Part shown: one piece after another, positions 12,218 to 24,053 of the stretch
Numbering within the stretch: the first letter of the stretch is position 1
Layout: each line of letters opens with the position of its first letter
NCBI GenBank assembly: GCA_029990175.1
Contig: JARKIP010000011.1
Span: 28,990,001 to 29,054,000 of the forward strand
Source of the DNA: Petunia secreta
Lineage: Eukaryota > Streptophyta > Magnoliopsida > Solanales > Solanaceae
Direction of reading: 5' to 3'
Length of the DNA: 64,000 nucleotides
Translations under genes and position numbers: made by a program
Notes under the pieces: generated by a model
What the model saw: the letters and a program-made list of their open reading frames with translations, nothing else
What the model was told of the DNA's origin: nothing
The model's database searches: none

Positions 12218-14276
12218 GTAACGAATGATTGATAGAATAAATTGATAGGAAAAAGATTGCGTGGGCTTCCATCTACTGTACTACCGGTAAACAATATATC
12301 TATTGGGGTAAGTCTTCCAACCAAAAACATTTAAGTGAAGCAGGTGGCAGGTCAACGGTACATTGGTCGTCTCAACTTGCATTGCATACACATCTCTTTG
12401 CTCAACCGTAAGACTATTGCTGATGTATCATTTAGCAAGTTGGATATTGAACTGCCTACTGAATCTGTATATGCACGATCTTAGCTGAGATCGGAAGAAG
12501 CACTGCTTGTTCAACTTGTCAGTTAACTTGATTGAGTCAAAACACAGTAAAATCCTTATATGGCTTAGTGTAATTTCCCTAATAACTCTTTACATTTGAA
12601 GTATATAGACAGTACGTTTTGTCGTTTTGATTCAAAGTTTTTATGCTCATTATACTTCAAACTACATTTAGGACAACAGTGGCTCGTGATTAGCTTGAGA
12701 AAGGTGTTTTTTCAACGCTATATCTACTGCATCTTGAGTCAAAGTTCGTACGTTATCTAACTTGTGGCTTATCAAAAGTCAAGTCTTATATTGCTTCATT
12801 TTCATTAGGTATCTTTCAGAATGTCAATTGAAGGAACAATTATCCTTGAGACATATTCACTATTTGACTTCCCAGATTCCATTTGTTCATAAAGATGATA
12901 AACCAAGTCAATGAAATACTATTGATGCTATTAAAAAAGAAAAGAAAAACATTAAGAAGAAAGAAATTACGTGGCCCTTGTTCCCGGCATGTGCAATTCT
13001 ATAGAATGAGGGAAGGCATGTCATTAAATGAAATTTTATAAAAACGTAGACAATGGATATTGACTTATAAAAACAATCTTCTTTTACTGGAAAAAGAACT
13101 AAACAATCCTCTATTACATGTACAATAAATTGTGTTCATCTCGAGTAGTTGTGCTATTATTAGCTAGATAGTACTGAAGAATCAATTATTTTTAGGAGTT
13201 CTCAAGCGAACAAAATAAATAGGGACACTTACAAAATACCAACAAAATTTAAAATAATTACAGTCACTATCTACTACTTTCAAATATTACCCGACCTATC
13301 AACTAAACTATTTGCTCACTCTATCCATCAAACTTGTATACCATAGTTAGTGCAGTACACCAAAAAAGTATACACATATAAGGTATAATAAAACTATACA
13401 GGAATAAATGGCCCTCCAGACTTTTATATCATAATTTATGCAATATACCTTACAATAATAAATAGGTAAGTTGGGTAAATACATTTAGTTTTACTAGTTT
13501 TTGGGTACGCACTTTGCGCGTGGACCCTTATAAATTAAATTAGATTTGAGTTACAAACTTCCTAAATAGTTAATCTTTAATCTGATTATACATTTTTTTC
13601 TTTATTGAACTATTTTTTTTTGTAAATAATAATTGAAAGCTCTAACAACATTTAAAGGGTAAAATGGTCACTTACTTTTTACTAAGAGATTGATTCTTTT
13701 AGAATAGTATGATGGGTAGTGTAATTTTTAATGGGTATGACTTGTAAATATTTTAAATTTCATGGGTATAGAGTGTAAAATTCCCAAATAAATATAGTAT
13801 TTTGTTGTTTGTTTAATCTTCGCAAAAATAACCACTGTTGTGGATATAATTGAGGAAACTACTCATCCCCTAAAAGATGTTCATCAGTCTTAATGAGTCG
13901 TCAATTAATTATAGTAAACAAAGATTTTAATCAAAAGAGCTGCTATTTTGATTAGAATCTAGATAGTCCTCAAAAGAATCAATTTTTAATGAGAGAGACA
14001 ATAATAAAATTATTACTTACAAAAGAAGAAGAAGACAATATTAGAATCAACTTAAAAAGGATTATGAAGTAAGGATATTGGTGCAAATGGAATCCTTATA
14101 ACATCTATTCCTGATGATATTTTTCACAACTTCATTAATGCTATTATATAGTAATAGCAAAGCCATATTAAGCATGTATGTTCGAAAATTCACTACTCAA
14201 ATGTGATGACTGACGTCAAGTGAGAATATCCTTTTGAGTCAGAATATCCTCTTGCCTCTGAGCTTCAGGCTCAGCA
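12218..14276. other. intergenic, AT-rich, no gene seen
   Basis: About 2 kb with no recognisable coding sequence, RNA gene or complete element. It is probably old repeat-derived DNA. Confidence 0.5.
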
Positions 14277-14286
14277 CATCTATATT

Positions 14287-15524
14287 GAGTTAATTTCTAA
14301 AATGGTCATAGAATTAATACAAATTATTTAGAAAAATTATTTTTTTTTAGTTTGGGATAAAAATATCACTCAACTTATCCAAAGTACTTTAAAAAATTAT
14401 TCTCTCTAATTGTGCATTAAAGTTCACCGAAAAATACTAATGTAGCATTTTATTTTAGTTCTTTTTATTAAAAATAGACCAACAAATATTTTAAATTTTA
14501 AAAAAATCATCAAATTTAAGGTATTAGCCACCTCGAAATTTTACACAATCGCCAAAATTTAAGTTATTAGCCACCTCAAAATTTTAGACGTTTGACCATG
14601 GTAAATCAAACTTCAAACTTTGAATATGAAATTTGTCTATGACAATTCAAACTTCAAACCTCTCGAATTTTGTTAATTTTTTTTTAATCAAGAATATGCT
14701 TTGGGAAAAGATTCAACTTAAAGTAAAACTCAATTTTATTAACCAAAATGTTTAAAACATATACCGCATATGAAAATATATAAAATTTAATAATTATTAT
14801 GCCCAAAATATGTAAAGAATTTATGGTGCTACATTTTTCAACTATAATTATTGGGGAAGATTTCAAATAACTACATCAGTTATAATTTTTAATTACACTC
14901 TTTAGCATATTTATTGTGGTACCTAATTACAAAACTACCATAATACAATTTCCACACTTTGATATTCTCCAATGAGCATTCCTTAAAATCAGCTTAACCG
15001 AGTGCCAAATTACTAGGGAGTATACTTTCATATAATCCCTCTGCACTTATGAAGTTCCCACACTTTACATATATATGAATAACTAGTATATGATGCACAA
15101 TTTACGGTTGAAGAAAATTAAATATACTATTAATATGCAAATAGTAGGAAATCAAATATACTATTAATATGCAAATAAGACATTAATATATATTATTAAG
15201 ACATTAATATATACCAATAATATACTAAAATCACCTACAATAATATAAAGATGAAGAATAAATAATCCACTAGTAAGTTATCTCATAAATAAATAATTTG
15301 GTATTTTTTTAAAATTTAAAATAATTTTGGGTCTATTTTCAATAAAAAGAACTAAAATGAAATACCACATCAGCATTTTTCGGTGAACTTTAACCACAAC
15401 TTGGGAGAATGACTTTTTAAGACACTTTGGATAAATTGAGTGATATTTCTGTCTCAAACTAAAGGAAAGTGACTTTTTTAGATATTTTGCATTAGTTCAG
15501 TGACCATTTTAGAAATTAACGATC
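14287..15524. mobile_element. MULE-like foldback element with about 230-bp inverted repeats
   Basis: The left end (14289-14520, starting GTTAATTTCTAAAATGG) returns inverted at 15275-15520 over about 230 bp, with moderate divergence and a shared TTCACCGAAAAAT core. A 10-bp direct repeat CATCTATATT lies at 14277-14286 and 15525-15534. The interior has no transposase; a minus-strand ORF at 14684-14866 is not protein-like. Confidence 0.7.
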
Positions 15525-15534
15525 CATCTATATT

Positions 15535-15961
15535 AGACAACACTATTTCATTTATTTTGCTTCAATTATTGTACATCCTTTTATTTTCTGCTTACAAACA
15601 TATATATTATAGATGATAAGTTCTATTGGAGGTTTGATATCTTGTAAATATACTACTCGCAGTTGTTTTAATATAGTTAACTGTTAATCATTTTAGATAG
15701 GATTTTGCTCTTTCATAAGTATATATCTCTACTAATATTATATAGAGATAGGCGTACTAAACGCTGTTGGATCAACGTGTCTTTATAGAGAATTAATCCT
15801 CTAGCCTTGCATAATCAAGAAAATTAACTCGTTTAATTTCAATAATCTTTTCACGATATCAGAGCAAAGTCCCACGACTCATATACTCTAGGATCTATGG
15901 TTTCACTATCACTCAAAAAACCAATTGATTCCCTCAAACACCATGCAGTAATTAGCCTCGA
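15535..15961. other. intergenic, possible Copia leader remnant
   Basis: At about 15856-15872 the sequence reads ATATCAGAGCAAAG, close to a Copia primer-binding site (usual form GGTATCAGAGC). No LTR pair could be matched. Nothing else is recognisable. Confidence 0.25.
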
Positions 15962-15969
15962 CCCTCTAT

Positions 15970-16487
15970 CAGGCCCGGCTCAACCATAAGGCATGGAAGG
16001 CCATTGCTTGGGGCCCCAACTTTTTGGGGGCCCATTTTTCATGTACTTTTATATTAATTACTTTAAAAAAAAATTCGATATCCTATTTAATAGTGAAAAT
16101 TTGAGATTACTAGATGATGAAAATTTGAAAAAATACTGTCTCAACCTTGAATTTTCTTTAACACATAGTAATAGTTATTCTGATATTGATGGTTTAAATT
16201 TATTTTTCGAATTAAAAGTATTGAGAGAAATAATACAAGTATAAGATAACGATCTAATCGAAATACTCAATCAAATGAAAAGACTTAATTCTTTTTTAAA
16301 TACATATATTGCTTATAGAATAATGTTACCTCAGTCGAAAGAAGTTTTTTAAAATTAAAGTTGATAAAATCTTATCGAATATCAACAATATCTCAAGAGA
16401 GATTAAACGGATTGAGTATATTATCAATTGAAAATAAATTGTTAGAACAAATCCATTATAAAATAGTTAATGACTTCGTAACAAAAG

Positions 16488-16582
<95 letters not shown>

Positions 16583-16634
16583 GGCCTCTTTGTGATGTTT
16601 CGCTTTAGGCCCCAATCTTGTTGAGACGGCCCTG
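15970..16634 (+). mobile_element. deleted hAT element with transposase C-terminal remnant
   Basis: The termini are CAGGCCCGGCTCAA and, read inward from the right, CAGGGCCGTCTCAA. The exact 8-bp duplication CCCTCTAT lies at 15962-15969 and 16635-16642. The interior (about 16080-16480) translates in two frames to the C-terminal end of a MYM/TTF-finger type hAT transposase, including the SVERSFLKLKLIKSY and SQERLNGLSILSIE blocks of the dimerisation region. The N-terminal and catalytic parts are missing. A TA microsatellite occupies the 3' part. Confidence 0.85.
16489..16579. repeat. (TA)n microsatellite inside hAT
   Basis: About 45 TA dinucleotides in a row. ORFs called through it on both strands encode only Tyr-Ile repeats and are artefacts. 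Confidence 0.95.
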
Positions 16635-16742
16635 CCCTCTATCACCCTGATATATATATATATATATATTGTGGCCTCTTTGTGATGTTTCGCTTTAGGC
16701 CCCAATCTTGTTGAGACGGCCCTGCCCTCTATCACCCTGATA
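16565..16742. repeat. tandem duplication of a hAT 3' end, TSD and flank
   Basis: A segment of about 90 bp is present twice in direct tandem, with breakpoints in the TA repeat. It comprises part of the TA repeat, TTGTGGCCTCTTTGTGATG, the element terminus, the 8-bp TSD and ATCACCCTGA. The second terminus ends at 16724 and the second TSD copy is 16725-16732. The copies look identical apart from TA-run length. Confidence 0.9.
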
Positions 16743-17229
16743 TAATCGAACCTGATCGAAATAATATGGAAATCACAAGTCGTACCCTTGAGAGATCATG
16801 ATCTTGAAGGCTACGTACATCGATGGAACACATGTTAGTTTGTCCACAAAAAATAAAGAGAAATCGACTAAAGTTAGTTAGCGGCAATAATTTGATTGTC
16901 CTTGGGGTTGAGCTGGAAACACCTCACATACGTGCTGAAAAAAGAAAAAGGAGGTGGAAGAAGTTTCACAAATATAGCCTAAATGGGAGAAACCAGCGAA
17001 TATGTAAGTGTGCATGAAAAGCAATGAAGTCATTGCAAAAATTTCGAACTACTTTGTCATAAATGTGTCACTTAGAATTTATGGCTTTTGATAGCCTTCC
17101 AACTACATCTCTCTCAGTTGGGTGCCCACATTAACTTTCTCATCACCTAACTTCCCTCCCCCTCCATTCTCCCAACCCTACATTCCATAATAAATACTCC
17201 CAAGACTTCTTCACATTCCATCATTATCT
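16743..17229. other. upstream region of the KCS gene
   Basis: No ORF with family features. It is the 5' flank of the KCS gene and includes a pyrimidine-rich stretch near 17150-17215. No transposon border was found here. Confidence 0.5.
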
Positions 17230-17236
17230 TATAAAA
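17230..17236 (+). promoter_or_regulatory. putative TATA box of KCS gene
   Basis: TATAAAA, 97 bases upstream of the KCS start codon, a normal spacing for a plant core promoter with a short 5' UTR. Inferred from position only. Confidence 0.5.
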
Positions 17237-17326
17237 GAGATATATTGTCCATATATTTTCGTCACCGTTTCGGTAAACAAGAAAAAAAAAATCATCAAAA
17301 ATAATAATTACGTCTCAATTTCAAGT

Positions 17327-20300
17327 ATGGCGAGAGAAGAACATCTTCTATCAACGGAGATTGTGAACCGAGGGATAGAGGCCGGTTCTCAAACGTTCTC
17401 CGTTAGGGTACGAAGGCGTTTGCCTGATTTTTTGCAATCAGTGAACTTAAAATATGTGAAATTAGGGTATCATTATTTGATAAGCCATGGGATATATTTA
17501 GCCATAGTGCCAGTGCTTGTATTGGTTTTAAGTGCTGAAGTGGGAAGTCTTAGTAGGGAGGAGCTATGGAGGAAAGTTTGGGATAGCACAACACGTTATG
17601 ACTTAGCTACGATGCTGTCATTCGTTGCACTTTTTGTGTTCACTCTTTCTCTTTACATCATGTCCAAGCCAAGACCAATTTACCTTCTTGATTTTGCATG
17701 TTACAAACCAAGTGATGATCTTAAGGTAATTTCTACTTACTCCTTTAATTAACTCATGTGCCATTCTTTTCCTTTTTATTCTAATTTGTGTTTAGGAAAA
17801 TTATCGGTCGCTTTTCTTATTTATAGTTAACCATTTCTATGAAAGAAATAAAATATGATTAGTTGACTGTTTTTTTTTTTTTTTTTTTTGCTCGGAGCTC
17901 ACGAGAGTAGGTTATCTTTTATTATATATTTTAATTGTGAAATGAAAACTATATCTACTTTTTTCCACTTAAGGCATTTTAATGAAATTTGCTACTGAAA
18001 ACTATATCGATAAATGGAGATAAATTGAGGTAGTGAAAGAAGAGAGGAATTCGTGGATTAGTTATTTTACAAGAAGGCCCCTCAATTCTGCTCTATAGAA
18101 ATTGAAGATAGGCTTAGAGAAATTAAGCCACATGCATTATAAAGATTTTCTATATAACTGGTATAATTTAACATGTGATAATCTGGTAAAGTTAGTACAA
18201 TTTTATCTGGTTACTAATTAAAGTTACCATAGGAATATATGTGTAGTTACCTTCAAAGTGAACTGATTCTATAAATATCTTTTATACTGTCAATGTACAG
18301 AACTTAAACCTATGTTCTTAATGCGTGGCAAACCAATTGAATTTGTTCAGGTAACAAAGGAACAATTCATTGAGCTAGCACGAAAATCGGGTAAAGTCGA
18401 TGAGCCAACTCTCGAATTTCAAAAAAGAATTATAGAATCCTCAGGAATTGGAGATGAAACTTATGTCCCAAAAGTCATTGGATCATCAGAAAACACAGCT
18501 ACTATGAAAGAAGGACGAGCAGAGGCATCAATGGTCATGTTTGGAGCACTTGATGAACTGTTTGAGAAGACAAAAATTAGGCCAAAAGATGTAGGAGTTT
18601 TGGTGGTGAATTGTAGCATTTTCAATCCAACACCTTCACTTTCCGCTATGATAATAAATCACTACAAAATGAGAGGAAATATACTTAGTTTTAATCTTGG
18701 AGGAATGGGTTGTAGTGCTGGTATTATTGCAGTGGACTTGGCTCGTGACATGTTACAAGCTAATCCAAATAATTATGCAGTGGTGGTTAGTTCTGAAATG
18801 GTGGGATTCAATTGGTATCAAGGTAATTTAACAGTGCCGACTGGAGCCTTTTAATACTGGTTTGACTGAACTCAAAATTTTCATATAAAACTTAATAGGA
18901 CATCTAAAAATTTATACTAAAATTTTAACGAATATTAAATTCTGCAGGTAAAGAAAGGTCCATGCTTATCCCTAATTGCTTTTTCCGGATGGGTTGCTCC
19001 GCCGTTCTCCTCTCTAATCGCCGTCGCGACTACCACCGTGCAAAGTACAGCCTCGAGCACATCGTGAGGACACATAAAGGTTCCAATGATCGAGCATTTA
19101 GGTACTGTTTCTTGAGATTAACTTGTTTACTAAGTGTAAAAATACTCAAACCCATGACCTAATTAATGATTGATGGCAAAGTAAGACAGATTATCTGTAA
19201 TATATACTAGTACTAGTGAATTAACAGTACAAAAATTGTAGAACTGCGTAAACTTTTCCAGAAATTAGTCCTACTGAACTTTCATAATGCAATGAGAAAA
19301 TAGGGCACGCATAGTTAGCAAGCTGTGTGCATTTAATGTTTGTTAGCTAGGTGATACATATACATATCGGTACTTGACAGATGGGGTATACACTAATTTT
19401 AAACAAATGGTTGAGCCATTTATTAGAACCAGATAATGTCCCAACCGTCTAATAAATGGCTTTCTGGGACCAACATACTAATTAGTATCTTCACATTTGT
19501 GTTCTTAAAGATCTTGTCCCAACAGTTCATATAATTAAGGTTAATTTATGAGACGTTGACTTTAATGGGACTAGCCCGTTAGACTATCCAGACAATGCAT
19601 TATAGTCCAACATTTATAATGGTGTCGTTTATCTAACTAGTTTTTAGTTGATATAGTGAAATTTTGTTATACATCACAATATGATATACCATAAATGAAT
19701 AAGAAATACTATTCTTTTGTAATCAAATGTCAATTCATTTTTTTTTTGGTTAAAGAATTTCAATTCATATTCTCTCATCACCTTAGCCTTTTTCCCCTTT
19801 ATGACTGGCATCTTAGTTTATTTTATTTTTACATTTTTTTTTTTTAAAAACCTCAACTGTCGTAGGAAATTAAAACAAGTAGTAGTACAACTAATATCAT
19901 TTACTGCTGAAATTGCGATCCAATAGCCTCGAAACACACCAAACACTTGGAATTTCAAACATGAACGTGTTTTTTGTCTTTATCGCATAGTTATACTTAC
20001 ATAGTACCTAGTACTCCCCGTCCCATTTTGTTTGTCATAGTTTGACTAGTCACAAAATTTAATACAGAAAAAAAGACTTTTAAAATTTGTGGTCTAAAAT
20101 AAGCCACAGAAATTTGTGTGGCTATAAATAAATCAAAAAGAAAATTTGGAGTTGAATTATTTTTAAATTTAAAAATATGATAATTTTTTTGAAACGGACA
20201 AATAATAAAAATATGACAAACAAAATGGAACGGAGAAAGTAGCATATAACCCACAAAATTAGTTAGTACATTATGTATGCATTTCCTGCTTCATCCGTAG

Positions 20301-21462
20301 TACTTTTGTGTGTTCAAGATAACCAATCATCCCAGCTAACAATGGTGCCTCACACATTAAACAATTAAAAAACAAATTATTTAGCAGGACCACAATTGCC
20401 AAGAATTTAATTATATTATGATTCTTTACACTATACTAATTTAACATGTGATAGCAGTTTGTTACCGTTTTACCAGGTTACTGATTAGCCCTAATCATAA
20501 AAATTTACCCATTGATCAGATTGTATAAATAATTTTTTACACCATTTGTGTATAGAACATAGATTCAATTGTTAAAGGTACGTACAAATTATACATTTCT
20601 CAGGTGCATCTACCAAGAAGAAGATAGCCAACGTTACAAGGGGCTAAAAATCAGCAAAGATTTAGTGGAAGTAGGAGGAGATGCATTGAAGACTAACATT
20701 ACCACGTTAGGCCCTTTGGTCCTACCTTTATCAGAACAGCTTTACTTCTTTGGAAGCCTAATTTGGAGGAACTTATTTGGCAAAAATGCCAAAGGCAGTA
20801 ATTCCCAGATTGCCAATAAGCCCTATATTCCTGATTACAAACTTGCCTTCGAGCACTTTTGTGTCTATGCAGCCAGCAAAACTGTCCTTGATGAGCTTCA
20901 AAGGAACTTAGAGCTGAGTGAGAAGAATATGGAAGCTTCTCGCGCCACATTGCATCGATTTGGTAATTTTGGATTTTCTGATCATTTTATTTATACATAT
21001 AAGCTGTTAAAGGAAGAATTCTTTTATTTAATTAATTAAATTATGTTTCAATACACCTACTCACGTGCATGTGTAATTTTTTTGGGTCAACCATGCAAAC
21101 ATTTTTATTTTTGGAGTACCTATTGAACTCATGACCTTATAGTTGCTTTGATACAATGTTAGAATTATACGACTAATTCATGTAAAAGCTTAAATGAGTT
21201 GTTGGAGAGACTGGACTTTTTAATAACTTAATTATCTTATGTTTCAACAGGTAACACATCTAGTAGCAGCATTTGGTACGAATTGGCTTATTTGGAGGCT
21301 AAGGAGAAAATTACAAGAGGCGACAGAGTGTGGCAAATTTCTTTTGGATCAGGTTTTAAGTGCAATAGTGCTGTTTGGAAAGCCATTCGTCGTGTTAAAA
21401 AACCTTCAACAAATCCTTGGCTTGATTGCGTTGATAGGTACCCTCAGTCATTGACGGAATGA
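17327..21462 (+). CDS. KCS: 3-ketoacyl-CoA synthase, five exons, catalytic His replaced by Tyr
   Basis: A KCS condenses malonyl-CoA with a long-chain acyl-CoA in the ER elongase complex, which makes very-long-chain fatty acids for wax, suberin and sphingolipids. The exons are 17327-17725, 18351-18822, 18948-19101, 20604-20962 and 21251-21462, all with GT-AG introns and consistent phase, giving 531 residues. Two hydrophobic segments lie near residues 45-70 and 95-115. Next comes the FAE1/CUT1-type condensing domain, with the nucleophile Cys254 in GGMGCSAG, then the C-terminal synthase domain with His426, His459 and Asn463. By spacing from these residues, position 430 should be the catalytic His, but the codon is TAT (Tyr) in EHFCVYAASK. 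It resembles the KCS4/9/17-type branch. The frame is otherwise intact, so it is either a recent loss of activity or an altered enzyme. Confidence 0.93.
20014..20239. mobile_element. Stowaway-type MITE in KCS intron 3
   Basis: Begins CTCCCCGTCCCATTTTG and ends in the inverted form (ATGGAACGGAGAAAG), flanked by TA on both sides. At 226 bp, with TA duplication and CTCC...GGAG ends, it matches Stowaway (Tc1/mariner-derived) elements. It lies in the 1.5-kb third intron of the KCS gene and shares internal sequence (GTGGTCTAAAATAAG) with the MITE at 41123. Confidence 0.85.
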
Positions 21463-22435
21463 AGAATGACTCTGTTACATGTATGGTTAAGAATATATAT
21501 TGGTTTTATAAGTTTAAGTTGATTTATGGAAAGGTACTTATTTGGATTCTTGATTTTCATTACATATATTGTCACTGAATTGGTTGGTTCAGGTTTAACA
21601 AAAAAGTGTAGGTCCTTACCAATATAATAGTTGGCTTTGATCTTTGAGATATGAAGTTCACCTTAATCTTCAAGAACTGATCATTACAAGCGATGGTCAT
21701 GCAAGGTAGGAGAAATATAGCGAGAATTTCCTTCTTGTCAACAATTTGTGAAATAAAATGTATGAATACATTAGTGATAAACAGCTTATGTATTTTTCCT
21801 ATTTGTATTTTCTGTTTATTTTCTTCTCAATTTTGTATTAACCAAGATGATTAAGTAAATGAAAGTGTGTTCTTCATTCTTATGATAGAGATTGCGGAAA
21901 TCCTCCAGGAAATTGCATATTAGTATTACCATAACCCTGCTTCTATCCCCCCGCCCCCCTATTCTGTTCGCTGACTTACTTGCAAACTTAATAAATCTTA
22001 TAGATAAAACTTCTTTTGGCCAAGGTATGAAATGACCTCTTCCAAACATCTAAAATGAGTACACTTTCTCGGACCATCTAAGCTATTCGATAGAACTAAA
22101 ATTAAAGAAGTTAATTAACAATCCTCACTTTTTATTCCGTTTTAAATCACTTTTTTTTGTTTGTTTGTTTGTTTGGTAATTTATAACACGAGATTTACGT
22201 AAGTTAAATAGCGCATATTGAATGAATTAAGATTCTTTTAGCCATCAAATTTGCAGGCAGATTTTACACAAACAAATATATTTGTTCATAATTTTGAGAG
22301 ATTGAGCACATTAAAAATGGTATTTAAGAAATGAGCACTTTTACATTTAATAAAACTGTAATTACGAAAATATCATCGCTCCCTACACACAGAGTAGAAA
22401 TTAGGACCATCCATCTGCACGTATTCATGACATGC
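21463..22435. other. KCS 3' flank, no further gene seen
   Basis: The first few hundred bases should contain the KCS 3' UTR; several AATAAA-like and ATAAAATG sequences occur (for example near 21752-21760), but no single polyadenylation site can be chosen. The rest is AT-rich with no recognised element. Confidence 0.4.
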
Positions 22436-22875
22436 ACCAAAAAAATTATGTATATTTTGCAAATAAATGAGGCCAGATCGTCCTCACTTAGAACATCCAA
22501 GAAAATACACGACAACTACAACTTCAGGTTCTAATACTTAGTAATCACTACAATCTTGATGCACTTATTCATATAGTGAGCTAAAATATTCTGTATATTT
22601 TGCAAATAACTGAGGCTAGATTGTCCTTACTTCGCTAACCACAAATATCCACAGGAAAATATAACATCAGAAAAATCTGGTCACACTTATTCATATAGTG
22701 AGCCAAAGTACTATGTAAATTTTACAAATAACTGAGGTCAGATTGTCCTCACTTCGCTCATCCACAAAAATTCATAAGAAAACATAACATCCGGACAAAT
22801 CAGCCTTACTTATTCATATAGTGATTCAAATGCCCTGTACATTTTTCAAATAATTGGGCCAAATCTCCTCACTTT
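22436..22875. repeat. 122-bp tandem repeat, about 3.5 copies
   Basis: The landmark ACTTATTCATATAGTGA recurs at spacings of 122 and 123 bases (near 22563, 22685 and 22808). Each is followed by TTGCAAATAACTGAGGC-like and TTGTCCTCACTTCGCT-like text. A partial, more diverged copy begins near 22436. The copies are roughly 75-85% alike by eye. No coding function is evident. Confidence 0.8.
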
Positions 22876-23677
22876 TTCTTTTTAACTTTACCTCCCCTCT
22901 TGCTGTACAAGTCGCCACCATATTTTCTTCGTTACATATCAGAGAAATTCGAACAAGAAATGACCGCACACATTGGAATGATGGATATATATATATATTG
23001 CAACGTGCTCCATGGTTGATTGATTTGTTGTCGAAGTCGGAGTGGCAAGAATGAGGCAATAGTTGAGGGAGATGATACACGGATAGATCTACCTAGTTTT
23101 TCAATACCACCAAAAAAGCCCTCAAAATTTCAAGACCATGGTCATTTCATCTCAATTCGTGCAAAAAATTAAAATCTGCATGGCCTTGGAATTAAAGCCT
23201 AGATTTTTGTTCCTTTACAGGAAAAAATTGGTCCGAATTATCAGCCGCGATCCAACCCTAATTAATTGAATGTTTCCATCACCAGATAAAACAAAGTAAC
23301 TATATTTTTGAAATTGAAAAGGCAAATTAAAGATATATTAGAACACGATGTCATAATTAAAGGCATTGACGAAGTTGAGGAAATAACAAGGTTGTGTTAT
23401 ATGAAATAACATGAAAAAGCTTAATTAATATTGCATGACTTTATTTTGTACAACATTATATTTTAGGTCATTGCATCACAGTAAAACTTATCCACATTGG
23501 ATATTTACATCAAATAAAATCGACGAATTATGATTAAAATATTTAAAGAGGTGATGAAGACGATAAAAAGGTACGAAAAGTTTTGTAATAGTTCTCTTAA
23601 ATATGCCAAATATTTGGTTTTCATAATTACTATAGGTAAGAGGAGACTCAATGGATTATCATAGATTTTTTGCGGTC
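22876..23677. other. intergenic, no gene seen
   Basis: AT-rich DNA between the tandem repeat and the outer Copia left LTR. ORFs on both strands at 22826-23080 are short and not protein-like. Confidence 0.5.
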
Positions 23678-24053
23678 ATTAGTGTTGAAATTTTAAATGG
23701 GTGTGAATGTGAAATGGTTCCTTCATATTTTTTATTAAAAAGGCATAGCACTTTTTTTTTTTTACTATAAGCCACTTTGTTGGCTATAAATGGCGAGGCA
23801 TTGCCTCATATTGTACTCAAATTTATCTAGAAAAATTCTAAAATCTCTCCCCACACTACTAAAAAAAGCTGAATCTGCGACCACCATCATGCGACCGATT
23901 TTCGGTCTCCACAGTTGTGCGACCGATTTTCGGTCGCACAATCAACGAAAAAATGTGGCGACCGAAAATCGGTCGCACATCTGTCACAGAAAAATTAGTC
24001 ACAGCTATGCGACCGACAATCGGTCGCATGTCGGTCGCACAACTGTAACTAAA

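Noticed and set aside
15856..15872. Copia primer-binding site at ATATCAGAGC
   Set aside because: It is imperfect, and no LTR could be matched on either side, so no element is called.
16361..16735. Overlapping ORFs on both strands with long Tyr-Ile repeats
   Set aside because: They are translations of the TA microsatellite and the duplicated hAT end, not genes.
20699..20950. Minus-strand 83-residue ORF within KCS exon 4
   Set aside because: It is a shadow of the KCS coding strand.
23880..24045. Repeat array with some likeness to a CRISPR array
   Set aside because: Repeats are palindromes in mixed orientation with irregular spacers at both ends of a CACTA element in a plant genome.
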